Below, in pieces: positions 38,370-46,050 of a stretch of 64,000 bases of DNA. How positions within the stretch are numbered: the stretch's first letter is position 1; each line of letters begins with the position of its first letter. Source of the stretch: Rhizobium sp. GN54 (lineage in GTDB: Bacteria; Pseudomonadota; Alphaproteobacteria; Rhizobiales; Rhizobiaceae); assembly GCF_021026345.1 (NCBI RefSeq), contig NZ_JAJNCZ010000007.1:124001-188000 (forward strand), in the 5' to 3' direction. The notes under the pieces were generated by a model that worked only from the letters and a program-made list of their open reading frames with translations, was not told the origin of the DNA and made no database searches. A program made the translations under genes and the position numbers.

Positions 38370-39542
38370 TCACCCCAGAAGACTGGTGTCCTGCTTGTGG
38401 ACAAGCAGGAGATTGGACGTGTTGCCGAGAATGCGGTCGTTGGAGATCATCAGCTGGGCCGAATGCGCATCGCGCAGGTGCCGGCCAAGGCTGTAGGGCG
38501 TACCGTTCTTGTAGCCCATGATGCCGCAGATCAGCATGGCGTGGTTGATGATCGTCAGGATCGTCTCGGACGAGCCGATCTTCAGATTGTTCATGGCGAC
38601 GGCGAAGCCCATCGAGGACAGCCGGTCGGCATCCGCCTTCGCCACCTCGAATTCGTTCAGGCCGGCGACCACGTTCGACTTCAGCAGTTGCAGCAGGTTC
38701 GACGCCTCGGCCAGGCGCAGGGCGCCGGGCGGCGTCTGGCCCGGCGACCTGCGTGCCGCGGCGCGGACGAAGGCCTGGGCACGCGCCATCGCATTGGCGG
38801 CGATCCCGTACCAGACGGCGCTCCAGAGAAGATGCGAGGTGGCGAGCATCGACTGGGCGGCGATCTCGGCGAAGGGCTTGGGCAGGATCTGCTCGGCCGG
38901 CGCCTCGGCCTTGAACAGATAGCCGTCGGAGCAGGTGCCGCGCATGCCGAGCGTATCCCAGACATGGGTGCGCTCCAGCGTGTATTGATCCTTCGTGAAT
39001 ACGGTCATGACCTGGTCGGTGGAGGCGGCCTCGGCGTGGCTGCGCGAGGTAATCAGGATCGCATCCGCGTTGGCGCCGTAGGAAATGACGGTCGCATCCT
39101 TCTCAAGCCGGCAGCGGTCGCCCTCGACCGCGATGGCGCAGATGCTGTTGCGCAGGTTGCCGCCGATGCCGCCTTCCGTCGTGGCGGAAGCCAGAAGCAG
39201 CTGTTCGTCGGCGATGCGGCGCATGAAGGTGCGGTGCCAGGCGGCATCGGTGCCATGCGAGACGAGGCTCGACGCCTTGATCTGGTGCATGGCGAAAACC
39301 ATGGCCGCGGCAGAGCAGGACTGGCCCAGAATGGAGCAGACCTCGGCGATTTCGGCAATGCTCGCCCCTTCGCCGCCGAGCTCCGTGACGATCTGGATGG
39401 ACAGCAGGCGTTCGGCGCGCATGGCGTCCACCGCTTCCTGCGGGAAGCGCCCCTTGACGTCGACATCGTCGGCGTGCGCCTCGGCCACGGCGGCAACGCG
39501 GGCGGCTCTTTCCGCCAGACCTGCCCCGGTGGACATGTTCAT
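38370..39542 (-). CDS. Acyl-CoA dehydrogenase homologue of the aminoacyl-carrier operon
   Basis: A 390-residue flavoprotein with the acyl-CoA dehydrogenase fold: N-terminal helical domain, FAD-binding middle domain (SATTEGGIGGN, DTLGMRGTCSDG) and helical C-terminus (HAMLICGIMGYKNG). The usual catalytic Glu of the C-terminal loop (medium-chain enzyme Glu376) appears to be Ile366 in this protein, in the stretch RDAHSAQLMISND. It starts within the carrier-protein stop (ATGA) and ends 6 bases before the ligase. Context suggests a carrier-bound aminoacyl substrate rather than a fatty acyl-CoA. Confidence 0.82.
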   Translation of the reverse strand: MNMSTGAGLAERAARVAAVAEAHADDVDVKGRFPQEAVDAMRAERLLSIQIVTELGGEGASIAEIAEVCSILGQSCSAAAMVFAMHQIKASSLVSHGTDAAWHRTFMRRIADEQLLLASATTEGGIGGNLRNSICAIAVEGDRCRLEKDATVISYGANADAILITSRSHAEAASTDQVMTVFTKDQYTLERTHVWDTLGMRGTCSDGYLFKAEAPAEQILPKPFAEIAAQSMLATSHLLWSAVWYGIAANAMARAQAFVRAAARRSPGQTPPGALRLAEASNLLQLLKSNVVAGLNEFEVAKADADRLSSMGFAVAMNNLKIGSSETILTIINHAMLICGIMGYKNGTPYSLGRHLRDAHSAQLMISNDRILGNTSNLLLVHKQDTSLLG

Positions 39543-39793
39543 TCGGCAGCCTCCGCAGTGCCGGTCAGGCTTTCGACCGTGCGGGTGATGGCCGCGATGC
39601 TCTGGAACGACTTGCGGTTGAGCAGATTGTCCGGAAACTCCAGGTCGAAGGCTTCCTCGATCGCCAGCATGATCTGGACGGATGCGAAGGACGACAGGCC
39701 GGCCGCGTAGAGGTCCTGGTCGTCGGCGATCTTATCGACTGCGACCGGCAGGCCGCCATGCCTGGCGAGCAACTCACGGATTTTCTGCTTCAT
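39539..39793 (-). CDS. Acyl/aminoacyl carrier protein
   Basis: An 84-residue carrier protein. Helix II begins at AAGLSSFASVQIMLAIEE; Ser35, in the place of the AcpP DSL serine, should carry phosphopantetheine. The acidic helix III region (EEAFDLEFPDNLL) is typical. The GLSSF form differs from the DSL of fatty-acid ACP and resembles carriers paired with amino acid:carrier-protein ligases. It is the first gene of the minus-strand operon and overlaps the next gene by four bases. Confidence 0.9.
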   Translation of the reverse strand: MKQKIRELLARHGGLPVAVDKIADDQDLYAAGLSSFASVQIMLAIEEAFDLEFPDNLLNRKSFQSIAAITRTVESLTGTAEAAE

Positions 39794-39899
39794 GGCGACA
39801 TTCTCCCGCGTTCATCTTTCTGTCGGCCGGCGATGCCGCCCGTTCCGATCTTGTTCAACCAGAGGCATACATGAGGAGAGATAAGAACGCTTGAAGGGA

Positions 39900-39917
39900 C
39901 ATGGATAAGAATCCATG
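39900..39917. repeat. Perfect inverted repeat upstream of the carrier protein
   Basis: CATGGAT and ATCCATG flank the 4-base spacer AAGA, about 107 bases upstream of the carrier-protein start. It may be an operator for the minus-strand operon. Confidence 0.4.
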
Positions 39918-40045
39918 AAGGCGGCCAAGTACCCGTACCGCCCCATGCGCTGACGCTGCGCGGTCGCCCGTTCCGAAAAACATCATATTTTCAGCATGTT
40001 TAATATTTCCGTCGTCGCCCTATCCCGGCATTTCCGACGACAGGT

Positions 40046-40077
40046 TGAGAGGTTGTTAACCATAATCTGAGAGGTTG
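40046..40077 (+). repeat. Direct repeat pair upstream of the Wzc-like gene
   Basis: TGAGAGGTTG occurs exactly at 40046-40055 and 40068-40077. The 22-base period is close to two helical turns, so both copies face the same side of the DNA. It is a candidate activator or repressor site for the polysaccharide genes. Confidence 0.5.
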
Positions 40078-40192
40078 CGGGACGGTCCCCGGGAACCGCC
40101 GTGTGGTCTGACGGCAGCGAAGGCTGCGAAATTCGGCCGCGTCCCCAGGATTGCGACAGGGACCGCAACAGGGACGGGCGATCGGGCATGTG

Positions 40193-42214
40193 ATGGACAT
40201 CGACATTTTTCAGCTGCCGGGCATCGTGAGGAAGAGGATCCACTACGTGATCCTCGCCGCGGTGGTGTGCGCGCTGCTGGGCATGGGCTTCGTCCTCACC
40301 CAGAAGCCGTTCTATCGCTCGACCGCCGAGATCTTCGTCGATATCGGCGCCGGGCCCGTCGTCGGCACCGATACCGGCGGGTCGCTCAACACGCAGCAGG
40401 TGATCGGCAGCCAGATCTACCTGATCCAGTCCCGCGACGTGCTGCGCGACGTCGTGACCAGGCTGGACCTCACAAACGACCCCTATTTCAACGGCGGCGG
40501 CCTGCTGTCGAAGCTGCTGGGCCGACCGAAGACCGACGCGGCGACAGTCGACGGCGTCATCAATGCCCTGCTGGAGAACCTGAGCGTCGCGCGCAACGGC
40601 GACAGCTTCGTCTTCACCATCACCGTCAAGCACGGCAACAGCGAGATGGCCGCGAAGATCGCCAATGCCATTGCCGAAAGCTACCTCGCAGTTGCCGACA
40701 AGGCGCGCCTGGACGTCAGCCTGAAGACCACCCGCACGATCGCCGAGCAGGCCGAAGAGCTGCGCCAGCGGGTGCTCGACGCCCAGGAGGCGGTGGAGGA
40801 CTTCCGGGCCGAAAACGGCATGATCAGCGCGGGCGACCAGGGACTGATCACCGACCAGCAGCTCGCCGGCCTGAACCAGCAGTTGCTGACAGCGCGCCAG
40901 CAGGTGGAGCAGCTGAAGACGGCCTACGAACAGGCACGCCAGCTCAACGTCTCCAATGTCGAGGCCGGCGCCATTCCCGAAACGCTGAATTCCGGCGCGC
41001 TCTCCGGGCTGCGCAGCCGCTATTCGCAGGCGCTCGACCGCCAGGCGGAACTGGCAGCCAATCTCGGCAACGACCATCCGCAAATGCGGGCGATCCGCTC
41101 GCAGATCGCCAGCATCCGCAACGCCATCGAGATCGAGCTCGAGCGCATACGCCAGTTGTCGGCCAATACCTACGAGCGCAGCCGGGCCAACCTCGCCTCG
41201 CTGGAAAAGCGCTTCGACGATCAGGCGGCCTCGAGCAAGGACAACGGCAAGCTCCGCTTCCAGCTGGTCCAGCTGACCAGCGAGGCTGCGGCCATCGATG
41301 CGGTCTACAAGGCATTCCTGACCCGCGCCGAGGAACTGAGCCGCCAGCAGGATCTCGGCAACGGCAATTCCCGCGTCATCTCCGAAGCCGTGCCGTCCGA
41401 CAAGGCGGTGCAGGCGCCGAAGCTTCTGGTCCTGATCGCCGCGGTCCTGTTCGGATCTGCCGCAGGCGCCGCCCTTGCGGTGCTGCGCGAACTCCTGGGC
41501 GGCACCAAGCGCATGGAGCGGAGCCTCGTTGCCAAGACCGGTGCGCCGATGCTTGCCATCATGGCCGGCGACGCGCCACCGCCACCCGGCCGCCTGGACC
41601 GTTTCGCGCAGCGGCTGCCGTTTGCACGGCCGCCGGTCCCGGAAGCCCTGCCGCGGGAGGCGGGGATCCGCAGGCTCGGCCAGTTGCTCGAGGCGGAATT
41701 CGGCGCCAGCCACTCCGCCACCATCGCATTTTTGTCTGCCGACGGCAGCGGCCGCGACGGGGTTGCCGCGGACGTGGCGCGCGAGTTGCATGTCGCCGGC
41801 GAGATCGTGCTCTTCTGCAACGGCGAACTCCGCCACAGGGATCATTCGGCCGCGCGATCCTCCTGGAGCGTCAAGATCCGCCTCGACGCCGCCTTGCCAC
41901 GCGACCATGCGCTGGAGGACGTCCTGCACTTCGAACGCATCGGCGCCGGCGGCCTGAGACGGATCGCAGCACTCGGGTCCTCCCGCGTCAGCACCGCGCC
42001 GCGGACCGAACCCGTTGACTTCGCCGTCATCGACTGCAGCGGCACGCCGGCAGAAACGGTCATCCCCACCGTCATGAAGCATACCGACGCCGTCATCGTC
42101 GTCTCGACCATTGGTGCGACGGGTGGCGATGCCCTCGACACGCTGATGGCGGAAATCGGCCCCTGGCGCGACAAGATCCTCGGAAACGTCCTTCTGACCC
42201 ACCGGGCGCCTTAG
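40193..42214 (+). CDS. Wzc/ExoP-like polysaccharide co-polymerase without kinase motif
   Basis: A 673-residue inner-membrane protein. A first membrane helix (YVILAAVVCALLGMGFVL, about residues 19-37) and a second (LLVLIAAVLFGSAAGAAL, about 410-430) flank a Wzz/GNVR periplasmic domain rich in coiled coil. The C-terminal cytoplasmic part resembles a BY-kinase domain, but the expected Walker A position reads SADGSGRDGVAAD without the Gly-Lys-Ser/Thr, and no tyrosine cluster is seen. It likely controls chain length or export without self-phosphorylation. The ATG at 40193 (MDIDIFQLPG) is preferred over an upstream TTG. Confidence 0.87.
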   Translation: MDIDIFQLPGIVRKRIHYVILAAVVCALLGMGFVLTQKPFYRSTAEIFVDIGAGPVVGTDTGGSLNTQQVIGSQIYLIQSRDVLRDVVTRLDLTNDPYFNGGGLLSKLLGRPKTDAATVDGVINALLENLSVARNGDSFVFTITVKHGNSEMAAKIANAIAESYLAVADKARLDVSLKTTRTIAEQAEELRQRVLDAQEAVEDFRAENGMISAGDQGLITDQQLAGLNQQLLTARQQVEQLKTAYEQARQLNVSNVEAGAIPETLNSGALSGLRSRYSQALDRQAELAANLGNDHPQMRAIRSQIASIRNAIEIELERIRQLSANTYERSRANLASLEKRFDDQAASSKDNGKLRFQLVQLTSEAAAIDAVYKAFLTRAEELSRQQDLGNGNSRVISEAVPSDKAVQAPKLLVLIAAVLFGSAAGAALAVLRELLGGTKRMERSLVAKTGAPMLAIMAGDAPPPPGRLDRFAQRLPFARPPVPEALPREAGIRRLGQLLEAEFGASHSATIAFLSADGSGRDGVAADVARELHVAGEIVLFCNGELRHRDHSAARSSWSVKIRLDAALPRDHALEDVLHFERIGAGGLRRIAALGSSRVSTAPRTEPVDFAVIDCSGTPAETVIPTVMKHTDAVIVVSTIGATGGDALDTLMAEIGPWRDKILGNVLLTHRAP

Positions 42215-42225
42215 GAGACGCCGAG

Positions 42226-43530
42226 ATGGCCCGCACGGAATCGATCGGCACCGGGACGGGCTTCAGCAACCGACGAAGCCACAACATCCCGCAGGCGCAC
42301 CACGAAGCCGGCACGCCGGCCAAAATCGACCCGGTGCGCATCGCCGCGATCGTGACGGTGATCGGCGGCCTCGTGTTCAATGCGCTCCTCTGCCTGGTCA
42401 ACACCCGTTTCATGGGCATGGCCGACCGCCATGTCATCATGTCGGAACTCGTGATCGTCGGCTGCGCCTTCCTCGCGGCCATGACGCGAAAGTCGACGCT
42501 CTATGTGATCCTCGGCCTGTTCGTCAGCTACATGATGTTCCTGTTCATGCTGCGCGGGCAGGTGAATCCCAAGGCAGTCCGCGACATCCTCATCCCGCTG
42601 ACCTTCTACTTCATGGCCGTGCGCATCGCGGACGCGAGGCTCGCCGACAGGCTGGTGACGGCCAGCGGCCTGATCGTCGTCGGCTTCGGGCTGTTCGAGT
42701 ATCTCTTCCTGGAGACCTTCCTCGAATACTTCAACGTCATCGGCTACTATCTGGCGCGCGGCACCGTGACACTCGACCAGGTGTTCGGGCAGACCAAGGG
42801 CCTGTTCATTTCCGGCCAGCGCCCCGAGGCGCGGACGATCCTGCCCTTCCTCGGCCAGCACCGCGTCTCCTCCGTCTTCCTGGAGCCGGTGTCGATGGGC
42901 AATTTCGCCGTGATCATCTATTCCTGGGCGCTCTATCGCGGCCGCGCCTTCCCCGGCCGCTGGCTGGTCTTTGCGCTCGCCTTCACGGTGATCGCGCTGG
43001 CCGATGCGCGCTTCGGGCTCTACAGCTGCGTGCTGATCACGCTGCTCTATCCCGTCTATTCCTTCCTGCCGCGGCTGGTCTGGGTCGTCCTGCCGTTCTT
43101 CCTGCTCGCGGTGCTGTCGATCTACGGTATCACCTCGGTTTCCGGCGGGGGGCCGAACGACCTCGCCGGACGGTTCGCCGTGACCGCGCATATCCTGACG
43201 CAGCTCGACCTCGGCGTGGTGCTGGGCTCGGAGACGACCGACGCGTTTACCGCCGATTCCGGCATCTCCTACTCGCTGACCGCTTTCGGGATCTTCGGCT
43301 TCATCGGGTTGTGGACGATGCTCGTGCATGCGCCGCTGAAGGAAGCGCGGGCCTGGCGCTTCCACTCGATGATGATCGTCTATCTGCTGCTTCTGATGCT
43401 GATCAGCGATTCGTTCTATTCGATCAAGACGGCCGCCCTGATGTGGTTCCTGGTCGGCACCGCCGGGGCGTGCCGGCAAACGGCCGCTCCGCAACGGCCG
43501 GCTGCCGCCGCCATGCCACGCAGGGCATGA
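42226..43530 (+). CDS. Wzy-like polysaccharide polymerase / O-antigen ligase-type membrane protein
   Basis: A 434-residue protein with ten or more membrane segments (for example IAAIVTVIGGLVFNALLCLV, LYVILGLFVSYMMFLFML and WVVLPFFLLAVLSIYGI). A large loop follows GRFAVTAHILTQLDLGVVLG, in the position of the periplasmic loop of Wzy and WaaL proteins. It begins 11 bases after the Wzc-like gene and is evidently co-transcribed. Its role as polymerase is inferred from topology and neighbour; the family is too diverse for a firm call. Confidence 0.7.
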   Translation: MARTESIGTGTGFSNRRSHNIPQAHHEAGTPAKIDPVRIAAIVTVIGGLVFNALLCLVNTRFMGMADRHVIMSELVIVGCAFLAAMTRKSTLYVILGLFVSYMMFLFMLRGQVNPKAVRDILIPLTFYFMAVRIADARLADRLVTASGLIVVGFGLFEYLFLETFLEYFNVIGYYLARGTVTLDQVFGQTKGLFISGQRPEARTILPFLGQHRVSSVFLEPVSMGNFAVIIYSWALYRGRAFPGRWLVFALAFTVIALADARFGLYSCVLITLLYPVYSFLPRLVWVVLPFFLLAVLSIYGITSVSGGGPNDLAGRFAVTAHILTQLDLGVVLGSETTDAFTADSGISYSLTAFGIFGFIGLWTMLVHAPLKEARAWRFHSMMIVYLLLLMLISDSFYSIKTAALMWFLVGTAGACRQTAAPQRPAAAAMPRRA

Positions 43531-43536
43531 GTTTCC

Positions 43537-44580
43537 TTACCCGGTCTCGCCGAGCGCCGGGCAGGCCGCCTTCGGGGCCGGGATGCTGCCGCCATATTCG
43601 AGGGCGCGCAGCTGCGGCCGGTCGCCCTCGCTGGTCGGCTGGATGTTGAGCGCCTCGGTCTGCGGCCACCAGTCGCCCGCCGCCCAGTAGGTCCAGCCGG
43701 TCCATACGTCCGGGGCGCCGTCGACGACGGCGGTCATGCGCGAAAGGGCCGTCAGGCATTCGCTCGTGGCCGGTGCGCCGAACTCACCCAAGAAGCCACG
43801 CTTGCCGTTCTCGCGCAGCCAGACCGTGAAGCGTTCGAGTGCCGCCACGGCTTGCGCCGCGCCCTCGCAGGTCTCGTGCGTGCCGGAGAAGTCCTCGTCC
43901 AGGTACTGGTGGACCTCGTAGGCGTAGTTCTTCGCCGGATCCTCGATGCCCAGCATCACACTGGCGTTCGAGCCGCCGGGGCGATCGCTCTCCCAGCTGT
44001 GGGCGCCGGTCCAGATCGTTCCGGGAACGTAGACGAGATTTTCGGCCCCCGCGCTGCGGATGGCGGCGATGGCGGCGTTGGCGGCGACCAGCCATCGGTC
44101 GGCCGGAATGTCGTGCGGTTCGTTCATCAGGCCGAACTGCACCGCCGGATCGTTTGCGAACTCGGTGGCAAGCCGTCGCCAGAAGTCGGCAAAGGCCTCG
44201 ACGGGGACCTCGGTGGAGCCGATCTGGCGACCGCCGTGATAGGCATAGTTATGCGGATCGAGGACCACCGTGAAACCCGCCGCCTTCAGGCGCTTGACAG
44301 TGTCGACGAGGCGCCGGCGCTCGCCCATCGCAAACGCCCGGCCGAGCCTCGGCTGAAGCCGTTCCCAGCGGAAGGGCAACCGCGCGCCGTTGAACCCCTT
44401 GCCGGCAAAATACCGGATCGTCTCGTCGCTCGGATAGATGTAGTCCTTGCCGTAGACGCCCGGCGGATCGCCGAACTCGGCCCCGGCAAGGTTGACGCCG
44501 CGCAGGCAGGCGGCGGACGCATCCAACGGAAGGACCAGCGCCAGCGCGAGCCCGCCGATCCGCATCGCCCTGCGTCTCAT
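43537..44580 (-). CDS. Secreted glycoside hydrolase family 5 (cellulase-like)
   Basis: A 347-residue protein with a signal peptide ending LDASA. The mature part is a GH5 barrel: FNGARLPFRWERLQP, DPHNYAYHGG, acid/base Glu154 in GLMNEPH and nucleophile Glu266 in FLGEFGA. GH5 enzymes cut beta-1,4-glucans, mannans and related chains. In exopolysaccharide loci such an enzyme usually trims or releases the polymer. It is convergent with the Wzy-like gene (6-base gap). Confidence 0.92.
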   Translation of the reverse strand: MRRRAMRIGGLALALVLPLDASAACLRGVNLAGAEFGDPPGVYGKDYIYPSDETIRYFAGKGFNGARLPFRWERLQPRLGRAFAMGERRRLVDTVKRLKAAGFTVVLDPHNYAYHGGRQIGSTEVPVEAFADFWRRLATEFANDPAVQFGLMNEPHDIPADRWLVAANAAIAAIRSAGAENLVYVPGTIWTGAHSWESDRPGGSNASVMLGIEDPAKNYAYEVHQYLDEDFSGTHETCEGAAQAVAALERFTVWLRENGKRGFLGEFGAPATSECLTALSRMTAVVDGAPDVWTGWTYWAAGDWWPQTEALNIQPTSEGDRPQLRALEYGGSIPAPKAACPALGETG

Positions 44581-44613
44581 CTGCCTGCTCCCGGATTTCG
44601 CATATGCCGGCTT

Positions 44614-45870
44614 TCAGCCATTGGCTGCGACTTCATTGCCTTCACCGCCCTTTGCCGCTGCCGGGCCCCATTCGGGCGGAGCGACGCCTCCCAGAACTTC
44701 AGTATAGATCGCGGCATAGCGCCGGGCCACATGATCCCAGGAGTAGCCTTCCGCCGCGCGCATCGCCCTTGCCCGGTAGGCGGGGACGTCGCGGGCAAGT
44801 GCCAAAAACGCCGCGTGGATCGTCCCGGCTGCCGTCTCCGCGTCCTCGAAGTCGCAAAGGCGGACCTCGGGATGCTTGGCGGCGAGGTCGCGATAGGCCT
44901 GGTTCGGATGCAGCAGGGGCAGGAGGCCCGCGCTCATCGCCTCGACGGCAACGAGGCCGAAGCCCTCATATTCCGAAGCGGAGGCAAACAGCGAGCATCC
45001 GGACACCAGGTCGCGGACCTGTTCGTTCGACAGGCCGACATGCACGTCGATATGGTCTTCGAGCGCCCGCTGGCCGATCATCCGCCGCAGGGCTGCCTCG
45101 TCCAGTTCGCCCGGCACGCCCACCACCGATAGCCGCCAGTCCGGCTCGTGCACGACGAGGCGCGACAGGGCATCGAACAGACGGTCGAGCCGCTTGTTGG
45201 AGGAGAAGCGTCCGATCGTGACGATGCGGCGAAGCGGCTTCGTCGCGCCCGCGTCACGGAACTTGGCGATATCGGCGCCATTGTCGACCTCGACGACGCG
45301 GCGGCCGGCGACCTTGCGGAACAGGCGGGCATCCTGCGCGCTGCAGGCGATCAGCCGGCGGTAGGCGAGCGCCGAAAGGCGCGTCGTCACGTTGAACCAG
45401 ACGAGCTTGAGCGCCTTGTGCCGCTCGGTATGGAAGAAACCGCCATGGGTGGTGGCGACGAGCGGCTTTCCATGCAGGGCCTTGCCCCAGGCGAGCGCAT
45501 CGAAGAAGAAGTCGATCGCATGGACGTGCACGAGGTCGGCATCCTTCAGGTGCCGGAACACGCCCGGCGCGAAGGGATAGCGGGTGCTGCCCGAAAACGG
45601 GATCCGGATCACCTCGATGCCGTCGACGATCTCGCGCGCGGGCAACTTGCGGTCGGGGGCGGTAAAGAGGCGATCGAGCGTCACCACGCGGACGCGATAG
45701 CCACGCGCGCAAAGCTGGCGCGACAGGTTGGCGACGACGTCCTCCAGTCCGCCGCGGCTCGGCGGGAACTGGCGCACGACCTGCACGGCGAGCGGCGCGC
45801 GCCTGTCGGCATCGATGGAAAGACTGCCTTGCAGAAATGCGTCCATGCCGTCATCCGTGCCGCATCGCAT
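44614..45870 (-). CDS. GT4-family glycosyltransferase
   Basis: A 418-residue GT-B glycosyltransferase. The N-terminal acceptor domain opens with VVRQFPPSRGGLEDVVANL and the donor domain has IGRFSSNKRLDRLFDAL and the E-x7-E signature in SASEYEGFGLVAVEAMSAG. It likely adds a sugar to the lipid-linked polysaccharide precursor. Starts at 45870 and 45846 (MDAFLQG) are both possible. It lies 33 bases upstream of the GH5 gene on the same strand and downstream of polA. Confidence 0.9.
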   Translation of the reverse strand: MRCGTDDGMDAFLQGSLSIDADRRAPLAVQVVRQFPPSRGGLEDVVANLSRQLCARGYRVRVVTLDRLFTAPDRKLPAREIVDGIEVIRIPFSGSTRYPFAPGVFRHLKDADLVHVHAIDFFFDALAWGKALHGKPLVATTHGGFFHTERHKALKLVWFNVTTRLSALAYRRLIACSAQDARLFRKVAGRRVVEVDNGADIAKFRDAGATKPLRRIVTIGRFSSNKRLDRLFDALSRLVVHEPDWRLSVVGVPGELDEAALRRMIGQRALEDHIDVHVGLSNEQVRDLVSGCSLFASASEYEGFGLVAVEAMSAGLLPLLHPNQAYRDLAAKHPEVRLCDFEDAETAAGTIHAAFLALARDVPAYRARAMRAAEGYSWDHVARRYAAIYTEVLGGVAPPEWGPAAAKGGEGNEVAANG

Positions 45871-46050
45871 TGCGGGTCATCCGCAATTTCCGGGCGCCCA
45901 GTCGATGACACGCGCCCCCAAGCCTCCCGCAGAAGCGCAGCAAGCGATTAAGGCCGGGTTAAGGTTGCCTTTGCGGGGCCGGTATCGGCGCGAAACGTCG
46001 GCACGTGGTAAACGGTCCCGCAACGGGCGCGCGGCCGGATGCGGAACCGC

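Larger units (their letters stand above)
39794..40192. promoter_or_regulatory. Divergent control region between carrier operon and Wzc-like gene
   Basis: A 399-base region without a supported gene. It contains an AT-rich centre (about 39975-40020), a palindrome at 39900-39917 and a pair of direct repeats at 40046-40077. Promoters for both the aminoacyl-carrier operon and the polysaccharide co-polymerase must lie here. Confidence 0.6.

Noticed and set aside
39983-42202. 739-codon frame antisense to the Wzc-like gene
   Set aside because: Mirror of a GC-rich coding frame; no recognisable domain.
31166-45870. Polysaccharide locus as a recent genomic island
   Set aside because: No integrase, transposase, tRNA or direct-repeat boundary is visible and base composition resembles the flanks.
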